64,000 nt of DNA from Pectobacterium betavasculorum (GTDB lineage Bacteria; Pseudomonadota; Gammaproteobacteria; Enterobacterales; Enterobacteriaceae). Location: contig NZ_JQHM01000001.1 in NCBI RefSeq assembly GCF_000749845.1, positions 806,001 to 870,000 of the forward strand, given 5' to 3'. The notes beneath the pieces are model-generated. The model was given only the letters and a program-made list of their open reading frames with translations, was not told where the DNA came from and made no database searches. Shown piece after piece: positions 49,641 through 57,052 of the stretch. Both the position numbers and the translations under genes were made by a program. Every line of letters starts with the position of its first letter. Position 1 is the stretch's first letter.

Positions 49641-50779
49641 CACGCTGCCTCGCTCTGTTTTTGTGCCAATTCCCAATCCTTTACCAACCCTATGCATTTC
49701 GCATGTACCTGGCGTGCCGTGCTGATTCCAAAACCTTTTACTTTCTCGGCCAGCGCATCCGGTGTGCGGCGCACCACATCAAACAGCGAGTGAATGCCCG
49801 CTGCGCTGAGTAGGTCGAGGTGCTGCTCTTTCAACGGAAGCGAACCGACCAACACGGATTCCGCCCATTCAGCTCGACGAACTAAGTGAGGATGCGTTGC
49901 TTCCAGCAGTTCACGAATTCGTGCGGTAACGGCTTCGGTTAGGCCTTCCGGCCATGCGTCTTTGAAGTTTTCTACGGTGGGGTAGATCGGCACCGCCCAT
50001 TCCGACACTGACACGATCATGCAGATACCGATGGTGCTGCGGATCTCAAGGTGCCAGTCGATATCGTTCAGGATTTTTACGTCATATTCAGGGGAATAAA
50101 GCTGTAATCCCCATTGGAAGGTGTAGAAATAGAACTGTGTGCCGCTGGCGGTCTGCCAATAGCGTTGCTCAACGTCACCATCAGCACGCTGTAGACGCGC
50201 CCTCATATCAGTGATCGCGTGATTCAATTCATCGTTGAGCTGAACCATCGTTGATAGCTTGCTGGTTTTATCAGCCAGTTCTTTCTTCAGCCGGCGGATT
50301 TCAGTTAATTGCTGATCGCGTAGCGTTCGGCTATCGCTTAAATCGATTTTTACGCGCGCCAGTTGTGCTTTAAGACGCTCAGGGTTTAAGGATTTCAACT
50401 GATTAAGCTCAGTTGCCAACATCCCCTTTTCGGTGAGGGCCAGCTTATATTTTGCTGTGACACTATCACGCTCTGCGGTGGCTTCGGCGGCTGCCAGCTC
50501 TGCACTTTCAACACGTTCCTGAACCTGTGTCAGCGCTAATGCTTTGGTGGTCAGGTCGTTTTCGGCAGCCTCCAGTCGGTCAATGATGGCGTTGTAGTCA
50601 TCGACTTCTTTATTCAGTTGTTCGATGCACAGGGCCTGTGCTTGATCTAACAAAACCGTCGCGCTTTCGACAGAGCGCTGAACGATCCCCGTGGTTTGCT
50701 CAATGGCTAAGTCGAGTTGCGCCCGAACGGGGCGCAGGGAAGATTCCAACACGCCAGCGGCGGTTGTCGTGGTTGTCAT
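49640..50779 (-). CDS. Coiled-coil phage protein with C-terminal helix-hairpin-helix
   Basis: Residues about 20-200 form a long coiled coil (QLNKEVDDYNAIIDRLEAAE, EIRRLKKELADKTSKLSTMV). A middle globular region is rich in Trp and Tyr. The C-terminal 50 residues read as a DNA-binding helix-hairpin-helix (LDLLSAAGIHSLFDVVRRTP, EKVKGFGISTARQVHAKC). It sits directly after the YqaJ gene, so a role in recombination or its regulation is plausible but unproven. Confidence 0.7.
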   Translation of the reverse strand: MTTTTTAAGVLESSLRPVRAQLDLAIEQTTGIVQRSVESATVLLDQAQALCIEQLNKEVDDYNAIIDRLEAAENDLTTKALALTQVQERVESAELAAAEATAERDSVTAKYKLALTEKGMLATELNQLKSLNPERLKAQLARVKIDLSDSRTLRDQQLTEIRRLKKELADKTSKLSTMVQLNDELNHAITDMRARLQRADGDVEQRYWQTASGTQFYFYTFQWGLQLYSPEYDVKILNDIDWHLEIRSTIGICMIVSVSEWAVPIYPTVENFKDAWPEGLTEAVTARIRELLEATHPHLVRRAEWAESVLVGSLPLKEQHLDLLSAAGIHSLFDVVRRTPDALAEKVKGFGISTARQVHAKCIGLVKDWELAQKQSEAA

Positions 50780-50821
50780 AACGATTTCCTGATGCTATCC
50801 CCCATTAAAGAGGGGGAAGAA

Positions 50822-52498
50822 TTAATTACGGAGAGTGAACGGGCGGATATTGTCGCTGGCGACGGCATTTAGCAGCTTTTTAGCTGTACTTTTGGCGATT
50901 TTAACGTCGGCACTGGCTAAATCTGCCAGCAGTTGTTCAAGCAAGAGATTGAGATCGGGCTGTTTCACGGCAACTTGAGTGGATTCGCCCAACGTTTTCG
51001 GCCAGTTAATGGTGCCCGGTGGATAGAGCGGTGTACGTGCGACTTGTGTAAGGGGCTCTGTTACCGTTTGCTGTGCCTGCTGTGCCTGCTGTGCCTGCTG
51101 TGCCTGCTGTGCCTGCTGTGCCTGCTGTGCCTGCTGTGCCTGCTGTGCCTGCTGTGCCTCCAATCGCGCAGTTTCTTCCTGGCGGATACGTTCACGATCA
51201 GCTTCCAGCCGCGCATCTTCAGCCTTTTTATACGCATCAATACGTGCTGTTACCGCCAGTTTGAAATCATCGAATGGCTTGGCGACCAATTGTTGCAAGT
51301 CAGCCAGTAGCGTGCGGTAATCTGCGGCGTTGGTGTCCAGCCAGCCCAATTTGGTGCGCAAATCGGTTGCTTGCTGATCGGCGGCTATTTTGCCATTCGC
51401 CAATGCCGTGTCGATCTTGTCCTGAATGCTCGACATGGTTTTCAGGCCTTTGACCGCCCCCACAAAGTCCGGTGCTACTGCATCTAAATACACACCATTG
51501 ATTTCTCTCTGTAGTTCGGAGATATGAGCAGAAAAGGCCTTACGCGCCGCCACCACTTTCTCAGCGCGGCGACGCTCTTTCTCACTGGCGAGTAGCTTTT
51601 CAGCCATAAGGCGATTGTCGCGCACCAATTTGGCAAGCATATCTTTCTGGCGTTTTGCTTCATCCACGCTTTGGATCTGCGCCAGCATCATGGATTCGGC
51701 AGCATTCAGTGTGTCTTCGGCCTTTTTCATCGCCTTGATTTGCAGGTCGAGATCGGCAAAATCCTGATCAGTCTGCGGCTCTCTGATCAGTTTATTCTCG
51801 ATGAAGTCGCGTAGCGCCACTTCGAAAATTTTGAAATTCTCTCGTACCTCAATCTGACCGTTAACTTGAACAGTTACTGCTGGCAGATCCTGTACTGGAT
51901 CTGCGACTACGGTTTGATGAGATTCAGACGGAACATAGACGGCCAGATCTCGTTCAAACTGTGCCCAGCCTGCTAGCAGTTTTTCAATTCTTCCCGGTAC
52001 TGGCCAGTATTCCAACACATGGAAATTTTCTTCCGAACCATCGGAGCAAACGAATAGCGCTTTTTCAGCCCCGGTTACATAAAGTTGCTGCTCTAGCTGC
52101 CAATAGTAGTGTGGGGCTAGTTCGTCGGACTCAATCATGGCAACCACATCTTTGTTTAATAATTTGTGCTCGAACACTGTGGTTTCCGACATATCGATAC
52201 CGTCTACCGATGCCAACAGATTGTCACGAGTAGCGACAATCGGGAACAGGTCTTCACCAAGCCTTTCCTCCAGAATTGTGCGAGCTTTAGCTTCGGTTTC
52301 GTGTCCTGCGTCGAATAAGCGCTGCGTTGCGGCACCCACTTCCGGCGCAATGCCGGTTGCTTTCAGGTTAAGAAGCGTGTTTCTTGTCTGATATTTGCTT
52401 TCGCCCATACAGGCCGGTGCTTCGCTGGCGGTGAAATACTTAGCACGTAGAGCGATCCACTCAGGCGATCCCTGTTGAACATCATGAATTGTGTGCAT
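50822..52498 (-). CDS. YqaJ-family viral recombinase exonuclease with repeat-bearing C-terminal extension
   Basis: 558 residues from MHTIHDVQQGSPEWIALRAK, which overlaps the bet stop by 17 bases with GGAGCC upstream. Residues 1-200 carry the lambda-exonuclease-like nuclease: WIALRAKYFTASEAP, GHETEAKARTILEERL, ASVDGIDMS, and the catalytic E-x-K in VFEHKLLNKD. The rest is helical and charged and contains about ten QQA tripeptides encoded by a 9-bp tandem repeat. It works with Bet to resect and anneal DNA ends (family knowledge). Confidence 0.88.
   Translation of the reverse strand: MHTIHDVQQGSPEWIALRAKYFTASEAPACMGESKYQTRNTLLNLKATGIAPEVGAATQRLFDAGHETEAKARTILEERLGEDLFPIVATRDNLLASVDGIDMSETTVFEHKLLNKDVVAMIESDELAPHYYWQLEQQLYVTGAEKALFVCSDGSEENFHVLEYWPVPGRIEKLLAGWAQFERDLAVYVPSESHQTVVADPVQDLPAVTVQVNGQIEVRENFKIFEVALRDFIENKLIREPQTDQDFADLDLQIKAMKKAEDTLNAAESMMLAQIQSVDEAKRQKDMLAKLVRDNRLMAEKLLASEKERRRAEKVVAARKAFSAHISELQREINGVYLDAVAPDFVGAVKGLKTMSSIQDKIDTALANGKIAADQQATDLRTKLGWLDTNAADYRTLLADLQQLVAKPFDDFKLAVTARIDAYKKAEDARLEADRERIRQEETARLEAQQAQQAQQAQQAQQAQQAQQAQQAQQAQQTVTEPLTQVARTPLYPPGTINWPKTLGESTQVAVKQPDLNLLLEQLLADLASADVKIAKSTAKKLLNAVASDNIRPFTLRN
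51075..51155. repeat. 9-bp tandem repeat (GCCTGCTGT)9 inside the exonuclease gene
   Basis: Nine perfect copies of GCCTGCTGT on the plus strand, with partial units at both ends. On the coding strand this is CAGCAGGCA, giving (QQA)n. Being a multiple of three, copy changes alter only linker length, not frame. Confidence 0.92.
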
Positions 52499-53327
52499 TG
52501 ACTGGCTCCAAATCGCGGACTGCGAGGATTTGTTCTTCGGAAAGGGTGTATTTGCTGCTGGCGGTATCAATAATCTGCTGTGCAGATTTTTTGCCGCTTT
52601 CCATCAACTGCTGCCATTGCGGCAAATTGGCGTTGAAACGCTCTTGTGGATAATAGGTAATGGCTAATGTTTCAGATGTTGCAGCCTTCGGTGTAACATC
52701 CCGAGCATTGTTGAAATCCAGATCTTTGCCTTCCATTTCCTCCGCTGTGGGCTGCTGGCCGATTTCAGGCCATGCCTTACGCAATGCCTGTGCCTCTGCA
52801 CATTTTGCTAATTGCGCATAAGGTCGGCGTTTCCACATCGCGTTTGGTGCTTTGGCGTCCTTACTGGCAGTGGCGTAGTTCTCCAGCCAATATTCTTTGG
52901 CGCTAAATTCCACTATGTGACCGTCAGGCATCAGCTTGTAGACAGTGTATTTGCACCAGGCGGGAAAGGTGATTCCGACGCTGTCCAACTTTTGGGTGGT
53001 ATCTGGCCCGAACTCCGGCTCTTTTGCTCCCGCGTAACTACCGGATCGGTCAGCCTGAATGCGATACAGACCTATGCCGGGCATGACCACATCACGCCAC
53101 CCATACTGCCCTGATTGAGAGTCTTTAACGTTCATCGGCACCAGATGAACTGGCTTCATTAGTGGGTCGAGGCTGCGGGCGCGGCAGTAATTGACCGCCA
53201 GAATAATGGACTCTTCTTTGGCTCCCGGGAAAACACTATTTTTCAGTGCGCTCCAGGTCGGTTCATCAATGCCGAGACTTGCCACCGCTGGCGGCAGCGT
53301 CGACGTGGTTATAGTGTTGCTGGTCAT
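52482..53327 (-). CDS. bet: Bet/RecT-family single-strand annealing protein
   Basis: 281 residues. Family features are AVNYCRARSLDPLMKPVHLV, YGWRDVVMPGIGLYRIQADR and the Lys/Arg-rich WKRRPYAQLAKCAEAQALRK. Anneals complementary strands after exonuclease resection. The start ATG has AAGGACTGACC directly upstream. It is followed by the YqaJ exonuclease in overlapping frames, making a Red-like pair. Confidence 0.88.
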   Translation of the reverse strand: MTSNTITTSTLPPAVASLGIDEPTWSALKNSVFPGAKEESIILAVNYCRARSLDPLMKPVHLVPMNVKDSQSGQYGWRDVVMPGIGLYRIQADRSGSYAGAKEPEFGPDTTQKLDSVGITFPAWCKYTVYKLMPDGHIVEFSAKEYWLENYATASKDAKAPNAMWKRRPYAQLAKCAEAQALRKAWPEIGQQPTAEEMEGKDLDFNNARDVTPKAATSETLAITYYPQERFNANLPQWQQLMESGKKSAQQIIDTASSKYTLSEEQILAVRDLEPVNAHNS

Positions 53328-53339
53328 GGTCAGTCCTTA

Positions 53340-53471
53340 TTACAGAATTAACGACAAGGCAGAAAGAGCGGCGAGGGTGACAATGATCGGGTATATCACG
53401 CCGTGCTTCTGATGATGATGGATGTTGTGGCTACCAATGCGGTGTTGGTACTGGATATGTTTTACGGACAC
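53340..53471 (-). CDS. Small single-pass membrane protein, 43 residues
   Basis: GTG start with TAAGGAGTATACC upstream. MSVKHIQYQHRIGSHNIHHH then QKHGVIYPIIVTLAALSALS; the last 20 residues form one membrane helix and the N terminus is His-rich. It ends 12 bp before bet. Small phage membrane peptides can inhibit host cell division or kill (Kil-like), but nothing specific shows that here. The His-rich cytoplasmic or periplasmic tail is unusual. Confidence 0.6.
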   Translation of the reverse strand: MSVKHIQYQHRIGSHNIHHHQKHGVIYPIIVTLAALSALSLIL

Positions 53472-53609
53472 GGTATACTCCTTAGCGATTGGGTTGGTCC
53501 CCGATCAACTGCTGATGACTATGGTCATTGGTCAGTCCTTATGGTCAACGGTTTGGTCGCTGTTGACCGGGATAGCCCCGGTGCAAACTGGGGCTTTTCT
53601 CTTTTTGGG

Positions 53610-53945
53610 CTACCAGATAAATTCATCGGGTACGCTGTTCTCTTCGGCGTCGAGCTCACTGATGCGCTCAGTGGCCACCGCTATGAAAAACAGTTTTTCC
53701 TGAAACTCGTCTAAACATTCAGCCATTTCCGCTGATTTGACTAATCGAAGAATTGGCCGCTTATCAATGCCAGAAACACTCTCGGATACGATGAGTTGCT
53801 TCAGGCGAACGGTAAAATTTACGTTTTGGCGCAGTGATTCCATACGTTCTTCCAGTACCGCCTTTCCCATAGGGTTGGTATGCAACTTGCTCTCATACCG
53901 CTCAAGCCTTTCCTCCCGCATTCGTTGGTAGTTGTATTCGTTCAT
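53610..53945 (-). CDS. Phage protein of unknown function, 111 residues
   Basis: Strongly charged and helical (MNEYNYQRMREERLERYESK, VLEERMESLRQNVNFTVRLK), ending in an acidic stretch. No family recognised. Between this gene and the next small gene are two inverted repeats (GGTCAAC/GTTGACC near 53544-53567 and AGCCCC/GGGGCT near 53573-53594). Confidence 0.68.
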   Translation of the reverse strand: MNEYNYQRMREERLERYESKLHTNPMGKAVLEERMESLRQNVNFTVRLKQLIVSESVSGIDKRPILRLVKSAEMAECLDEFQEKLFFIAVATERISELDAEENSVPDEFIW

Positions 53946-54020
53946 CGGAAACCTCGCTTTTTGCCAATAAACTTACTCATGCGCCCTGATGAGCGGGGCG
54001 CATGGTGAAAGCCTACTGAG

Positions 54021-54281
54021 TTACGCTTCCGTCTTTTCTTCATTGATACGCTGATAAGGGAAGCGGTCGGTGTGAGGCTTGATATTGCGATAGAAGTGAC
54101 TACCTACAGAGTCAGCGCCAGAGAACGCCGCGAAATCGTCGGCGCTCACGTTGCTGTAGTGGTACAGATTGCCCGGTGCGTCGCCGCGACCGTTGAAGCG
54201 AATAGCCAGCGTGTTGGTCACTGGGTCGTGGCCGATGCTGTGGATCTGAGATGATTTAACGGGGTTCATGTTGATGGTCAT
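54021..54281 (-). CDS. KTSC-domain protein
   Basis: 86 residues. The domain signature is seen as SSQIHSIGHDPVTNTLAIRF, YHYSNVSADDFAAF, and ADSVGSHFYRNIKPH. KTSC domains are suspected RNA-linked modules and occur in phages. The start follows a variant of the shared start motif (GAGGACTCACCAATGACC) and overlaps the upstream gene by 26 bases. Confidence 0.85.
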   Translation of the reverse strand: MTINMNPVKSSQIHSIGHDPVTNTLAIRFNGRGDAPGNLYHYSNVSADDFAAFSGADSVGSHFYRNIKPHTDRFPYQRINEEKTEA

Positions 54282-54555
54282 TGGTGAGTCCTCTTAGTTT
54301 AAGTACATAGTTCATGCAGAAGGTCGGACTGCATTCTTTCCAGAAGTTTTTATGCTGCATTTTCTGGCTGGGTGGGTAGTAACAAACGGTGCCTAGCGGT
54401 GTACGGAAGATTAAGGTGTTGCTTCCTTCTTCCAGTTGAACACCGTTCTTAATGAAAAACGCCTTGATACGCTCGTATGCGCCATCACGGGCTTTACGAC
54501 GGCGCTCTTTTAGAAAGGGTTTTAGATCCCTGTAGTGATCGCCCACATCACCCAT
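54256..54555 (-). CDS. Phage protein of unknown function, 99 residues
   Basis: MGDVGDHYRDLKPFLKERRR onward. Basic N terminus, then a beta-like segment (NTLIFRTPLGTVCYYPPSQK) and two cysteines near the end. No family recognised. Overlaps both neighbours in the operon. Confidence 0.68.
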   Translation of the reverse strand: MGDVGDHYRDLKPFLKERRRKARDGAYERIKAFFIKNGVQLEEGSNTLIFRTPLGTVCYYPPSQKMQHKNFWKECSPTFCMNYVLKLRGLTNDHQHEPR

Positions 54556-54736
54556 GCTGATCTCTCACTTTTCTCATGAAATCGCTGTCTGGCGCGGGTG
54601 GTTCCAGCATTTCCCCATTACCCAAATAGTCCGGGTTCATGTATTGCTCATGGAAGATGTATGCCTCTTCTTGGCAGTTAGGGCAGTGATTGCTGCCGTG
54701 CTTGTTAGTGCCGCACATGTCACAATATTTACTCAT
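54548..54736 (-). CDS. Zinc-ribbon small phage protein
   Basis: 62 residues starting MSKYCDMCGTNKHGSNHCPN. Two CxxC pairs (CDMC and CPNC) make a likely zinc ribbon; the rest is acidic. The frame is open upstream but only this start makes sense, since it overlaps the previous gene by eight bases. Confidence 0.72.
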   Translation of the reverse strand: MSKYCDMCGTNKHGSNHCPNCQEEAYIFHEQYMNPDYLGNGEMLEPPAPDSDFMRKVRDQHG

Positions 54737-55013
54737 CTGCCTTACCCTCAAACTTGGTGCCGCAGAACGGGCAAAAGTTGATTGCAATATTGGTGTCGCC
54801 GTTGGTACAACGCTGTTCCGGTTCCCCATTTTTTTTGCGCTTGCGGTAACGAAAACGGTAACCAAGCATGACATTGCAGAAATCTCCTTTGGAGAAGATA
54901 AAGACACGGTTGTCAAAGTCGGATTCATCAACCTCTGCGCAGTTGTCCGCAACGGCATCACGCAACTTTTTATCCATTGCTTTCTTGGTTTCTTGAAAAC
55001 ACTTACAGGCCAT
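54729..55013 (-). CDS. Cys-rich phage protein, 94 residues
   Basis: From MACKCFQETKKAMDKKLRDA, with AGGTG five bases upstream; an ATG four codons earlier (55025) is the alternative. The N-terminal CKC and C-terminal NFCPFCGTKFE could together bind zinc. The centre is basic (YRFRYRKRKKNGEPEQ). Homologous small proteins are common in enterobacterial prophages, with no known role. Confidence 0.72.
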   Translation of the reverse strand: MACKCFQETKKAMDKKLRDAVADNCAEVDESDFDNRVFIFSKGDFCNVMLGYRFRYRKRKKNGEPEQRCTNGDTNIAINFCPFCGTKFEGKADE

Positions 55014-55033
55014 CTGACACCTCATAAATGAAA

Positions 55034-55056
55034 TAAAAAAGCCACCCGAAGGTGGC
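55034..55056 (-). terminator. Terminator in the early-left operon (proximal)
   Basis: On the minus strand GCCACC-ttcg-GGTGGC is followed by six T. It lies between the basic 90-residue gene and the Cys-rich gene, another stop signal that early transcription must pass. Confidence 0.8.
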
Positions 55057-55097
55057 TGTGGTTGCCCTGGTGAGGCGTAAAACTCGCTTTTCAGGCG

Positions 55098-55121
55098 AAA
55101 AAAAAGCCCACCGAAGTGAGC
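55098..55121 (-). terminator. Second tandem terminator in the early-left operon
   Basis: On the minus strand GCTCAC-ttcg-GTGGGC (one wobble pair) is followed by eight T, directly after the gene 55135-55407. Two terminators in a row so close to the promoter resemble lambda tL1 and suggest antitermination control. Confidence 0.8.
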
Positions 55122-55134
55122 TTGATTTAGGTAT

Positions 55135-55407
55135 TTAGTAAACGCCGTGTGGAATTTTGCTACTGCCGCGCATTTTCTGGCGACCGACCGCGGAGTAGCC
55201 AACGTAACGATCTGGATCGCTACCGTCGTTGGCTTTAACTGAACGCAGTTTTTTAGGTTGGGCAGGGTAGTCAGTAATTGAATAACAACTTACAGCAGCC
55301 TGAACCGCCCTTGTTACACGGTCACTTTTCCGCTGGGTGATACGCTGAAGGTTCTCTACGCACTGGCGTACATTTGCAGTGCGGCGTTTTTTACGTGGCT
55401 TGGTCAT
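55135..55407 (-). CDS. Basic phage protein, 90 residues (N-gene position)
   Basis: MTKPRKKRRTANVRQCVENL then RITQRKSDRVTRAVQAAVSC. The Arg-rich N terminus and its place as first gene of the leftward operon, right before tandem terminators, recall the lambda N antiterminator. There is no sequence match to N that I can see, so this is inference from position and charge. The start carries AAGGACTGACCAATGACC. Confidence 0.62.
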   Translation of the reverse strand: MTKPRKKRRTANVRQCVENLQRITQRKSDRVTRAVQAAVSCYSITDYPAQPKKLRSVKANDGSDPDRYVGYSAVGRQKMRGSSKIPHGVY

Positions 55408-55980
55408 TGGTCAGTCCTTATGGTTTGCTTTGGTGGTGTGGTGGCCGGCGCTGATCTCCGGCTTGTCTATTCAGGTGTTAGTCGCCACCGTCGGAACGGG
55501 ATAAACGTTAATATTTTCACCTGCTTTGTTGGTTGCTACGGCTTACCGGGTATTTACACGACCTGTCTTACAGCCTGTCTTTTCCAGCAACCATTAGGCC
55601 CGTTACGCCTGCGTATCAGCCTACGCATTCACCACACCCCAAAGAAAACCAGCCACACTCTCGCAGTGGCCGCGCTCATGCCCTTGAGTCGTATGCCGCC
55701 CTATGGCCGCCCATAACCAGTTCAGGATTGGCTGTCCTGATGCTTCCCCGGCGCCACTTTATTCATTAACCCTAACCAGATGCGAAGCTGGCTCACGACT
55801 TGAGACTCGGGCGCAGTTTATGATCCTGCGATTGCTGCCTTTCGGCTGCTGCGGTCTATCCGCGCTGTTACTTCATCTTGGTATCCTCCAATGTTGGTAA
55901 ACCTCATGTTTAGCTGTAGCCGTCGCACCGGTACATGCAGACCGTTGGTGTGTGCAACTTAACCTGATTTTTAAAGAGCG
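55408..55980 (-). ncRNA. Structured leader of the early-left transcript with boxA and a minigene
   Basis: On the minus strand it opens with CGCTCTTTAAAAATCAGG, a boxA of the rrn/nut type (55963-55980). Next TTGGAGGATACCAAG leads to ATG AAG TAA (55868-55876), a two-codon minigene behind a strong ribosome site. Several hairpins follow, including GCCAC/GTGGC near 55645, GCGTA-ggctga-TACGC near 55600 and GCCGG/CCGGC near 55450. No long frame fits. The arrangement resembles C4-type antisense RNA regions of other prophages (tentative). Plus-strand frames here are not supported by start signals. Confidence 0.5.
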
Positions 55981-56002
55981 TATCCGCTTGGGATAGCCAA
56001 AA

Positions 56003-56055
56003 GGTATAACTATACCGGTACTTTTGCAATAGAGTTTTCGGTAAAGTTTCGGTAT
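56003..56055. promoter_or_regulatory. Left operators OL
   Basis: Two repressor sites: GGTATAACTATACC at 56003-56016 and TCGGTAAAGTTTCGGTAT at 56038-56055. Both recur at the right operator, the first identically and the second at 16 of 18 positions. The leftward early promoter must lie here, but its -35 and -10 could not be set with confidence. Confidence 0.78.
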
Positions 56056-56081
56056 TTTATGGTTTTTCATTGATTTTTAAG

Positions 56082-56106
56082 CAAAAAAAGCAGCCTTGAG
56101 GCTGCC
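56082..56106 (-). terminator. Terminator of the repressor operon
   Basis: On the minus strand GCAGCC-tcaa-GGCTGC is followed by seven T. It closes the cI plus unknown-gene transcript before the left operator. Confidence 0.85.
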
Positions 56107-56125
56107 ATGTGATTCTAAGATGAAT

Positions 56126-57040
56126 TCAGTCCACTGGTATCAGTGGAGCGATGACGGAAAGCATTCTATCTGTTACTTCCCTGCCAAAACTTGGTATTGG
56201 CTGGAGGCATAAAAACAAGGCCCTACTACCTAAAAACAGCACATAATCAATCTCTTTAATGTTTAAAGTGTAATCATCTAATTTTGAAAGAAAATTATCT
56301 TTCTCCCGTTCACTCATATTAATGAAATTATCAATGGATTTATATTTATCGATAAATATTTTATATGTATTATAAAAACCTCTAGCGAAAACAATTTTTT
56401 CTGCCTCTTGAAGGTTATTCAATTCATCAATGATTTTTATATATTCATGGCACTGCGTCATGATTACATCGTCTATATGATCAAGGTTGTTTCCTTGATT
56501 CTTTTTATCTGCGCAATCAGACAGAGATAGTACATAGTCAATGAAATGTGCCTCTGTATTATATGGGCCATTGCCAAGATTAAAGCGCTCTCTATCATGC
56601 GTAACCTTGATTATCATTGTTGTACCGGGTTCCACAGATGGTTCAAGAAAGTACACTCTTGGTGGCTTAGTTATTGATTGATCAAATAATAATCCTACAT
56701 AGCTAGGGCATATAGCTTTACCATCATTAATGGTGAAAATCCCAGACACTTCTGAAAAATCGAATAATAAAAATAGCTCATTAGTTCTAGCTCGAATGAA
56801 TTTCGCTTTTATCATGGACAAAGATTCGAGCGGCGTTGTTTCCCATTCACTAAAATGACTTGAACTAAATATTCTTGCTCTAAGGCTTTTAGTTGGATCT
56901 TGGTAAAAAGTCTCCGCAAAAGCTTTGGGATTGCTTTTACTAAGATTAAGCATATTTCCATAACAAAACGAAAGAATGGCCGCACAGATATCATCTCTTG
57001 AGCGTTTTTTTCCTTTAAACAAGCCTGATAGAAATGACAC
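56126..57040 (-). CDS. AT-rich gene of unknown function in the rex position
   Basis: 304 residues, MSFLSGLFKGKKRSRDDICA onward, with no family I recognise. The sequence is visibly more AT-rich than its neighbours (many Asn, Ile, Lys and Asp codons ending in A or T), a sign of separate origin. It is downstream of the repressor by 12 bp, on the same transcript and before a terminator, so it should be expressed in the lysogen. Lambda carries rexAB at this place; lysogeny-expressed cargo such as phage-exclusion or host-fitness genes is often found here. No membrane helices or catalytic motif stand out; a helical segment covers about residues 180-260. Confidence 0.8.
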   Translation of the reverse strand: MSFLSGLFKGKKRSRDDICAAILSFCYGNMLNLSKSNPKAFAETFYQDPTKSLRARIFSSSHFSEWETTPLESLSMIKAKFIRARTNELFLLFDFSEVSGIFTINDGKAICPSYVGLLFDQSITKPPRVYFLEPSVEPGTTMIIKVTHDRERFNLGNGPYNTEAHFIDYVLSLSDCADKKNQGNNLDHIDDVIMTQCHEYIKIIDELNNLQEAEKIVFARGFYNTYKIFIDKYKSIDNFINMSEREKDNFLSKLDDYTLNIKEIDYVLFLGSRALFLCLQPIPSFGREVTDRMLSVIAPLIPVD

Positions 57041-57052
57041 AATATTATTCCT

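Noticed and set aside
51067..51160. Possible CRISPR array
   Set aside because: The repeat unit is 9 bp with no spacers and encodes an in-frame QQA linker.
51073..51264. Plus-strand frames rich in PAV or LCL repeats
   Set aside because: Mirror images of the 9-bp repeat in the exonuclease gene. No start signal and no independent codon bias.
55420..55900. Plus-strand frames of 65-98 residues in the early-left leader
   Set aside because: They oppose the leftward transcript, overlap each other in different frames, lack ribosome sites and show no family features.
55990..56030. Exact pL promoter elements
   Set aside because: Several -35-like and TATA-like hexamers occur near the operator but none has acceptable spacing, so no promoter was drawn.
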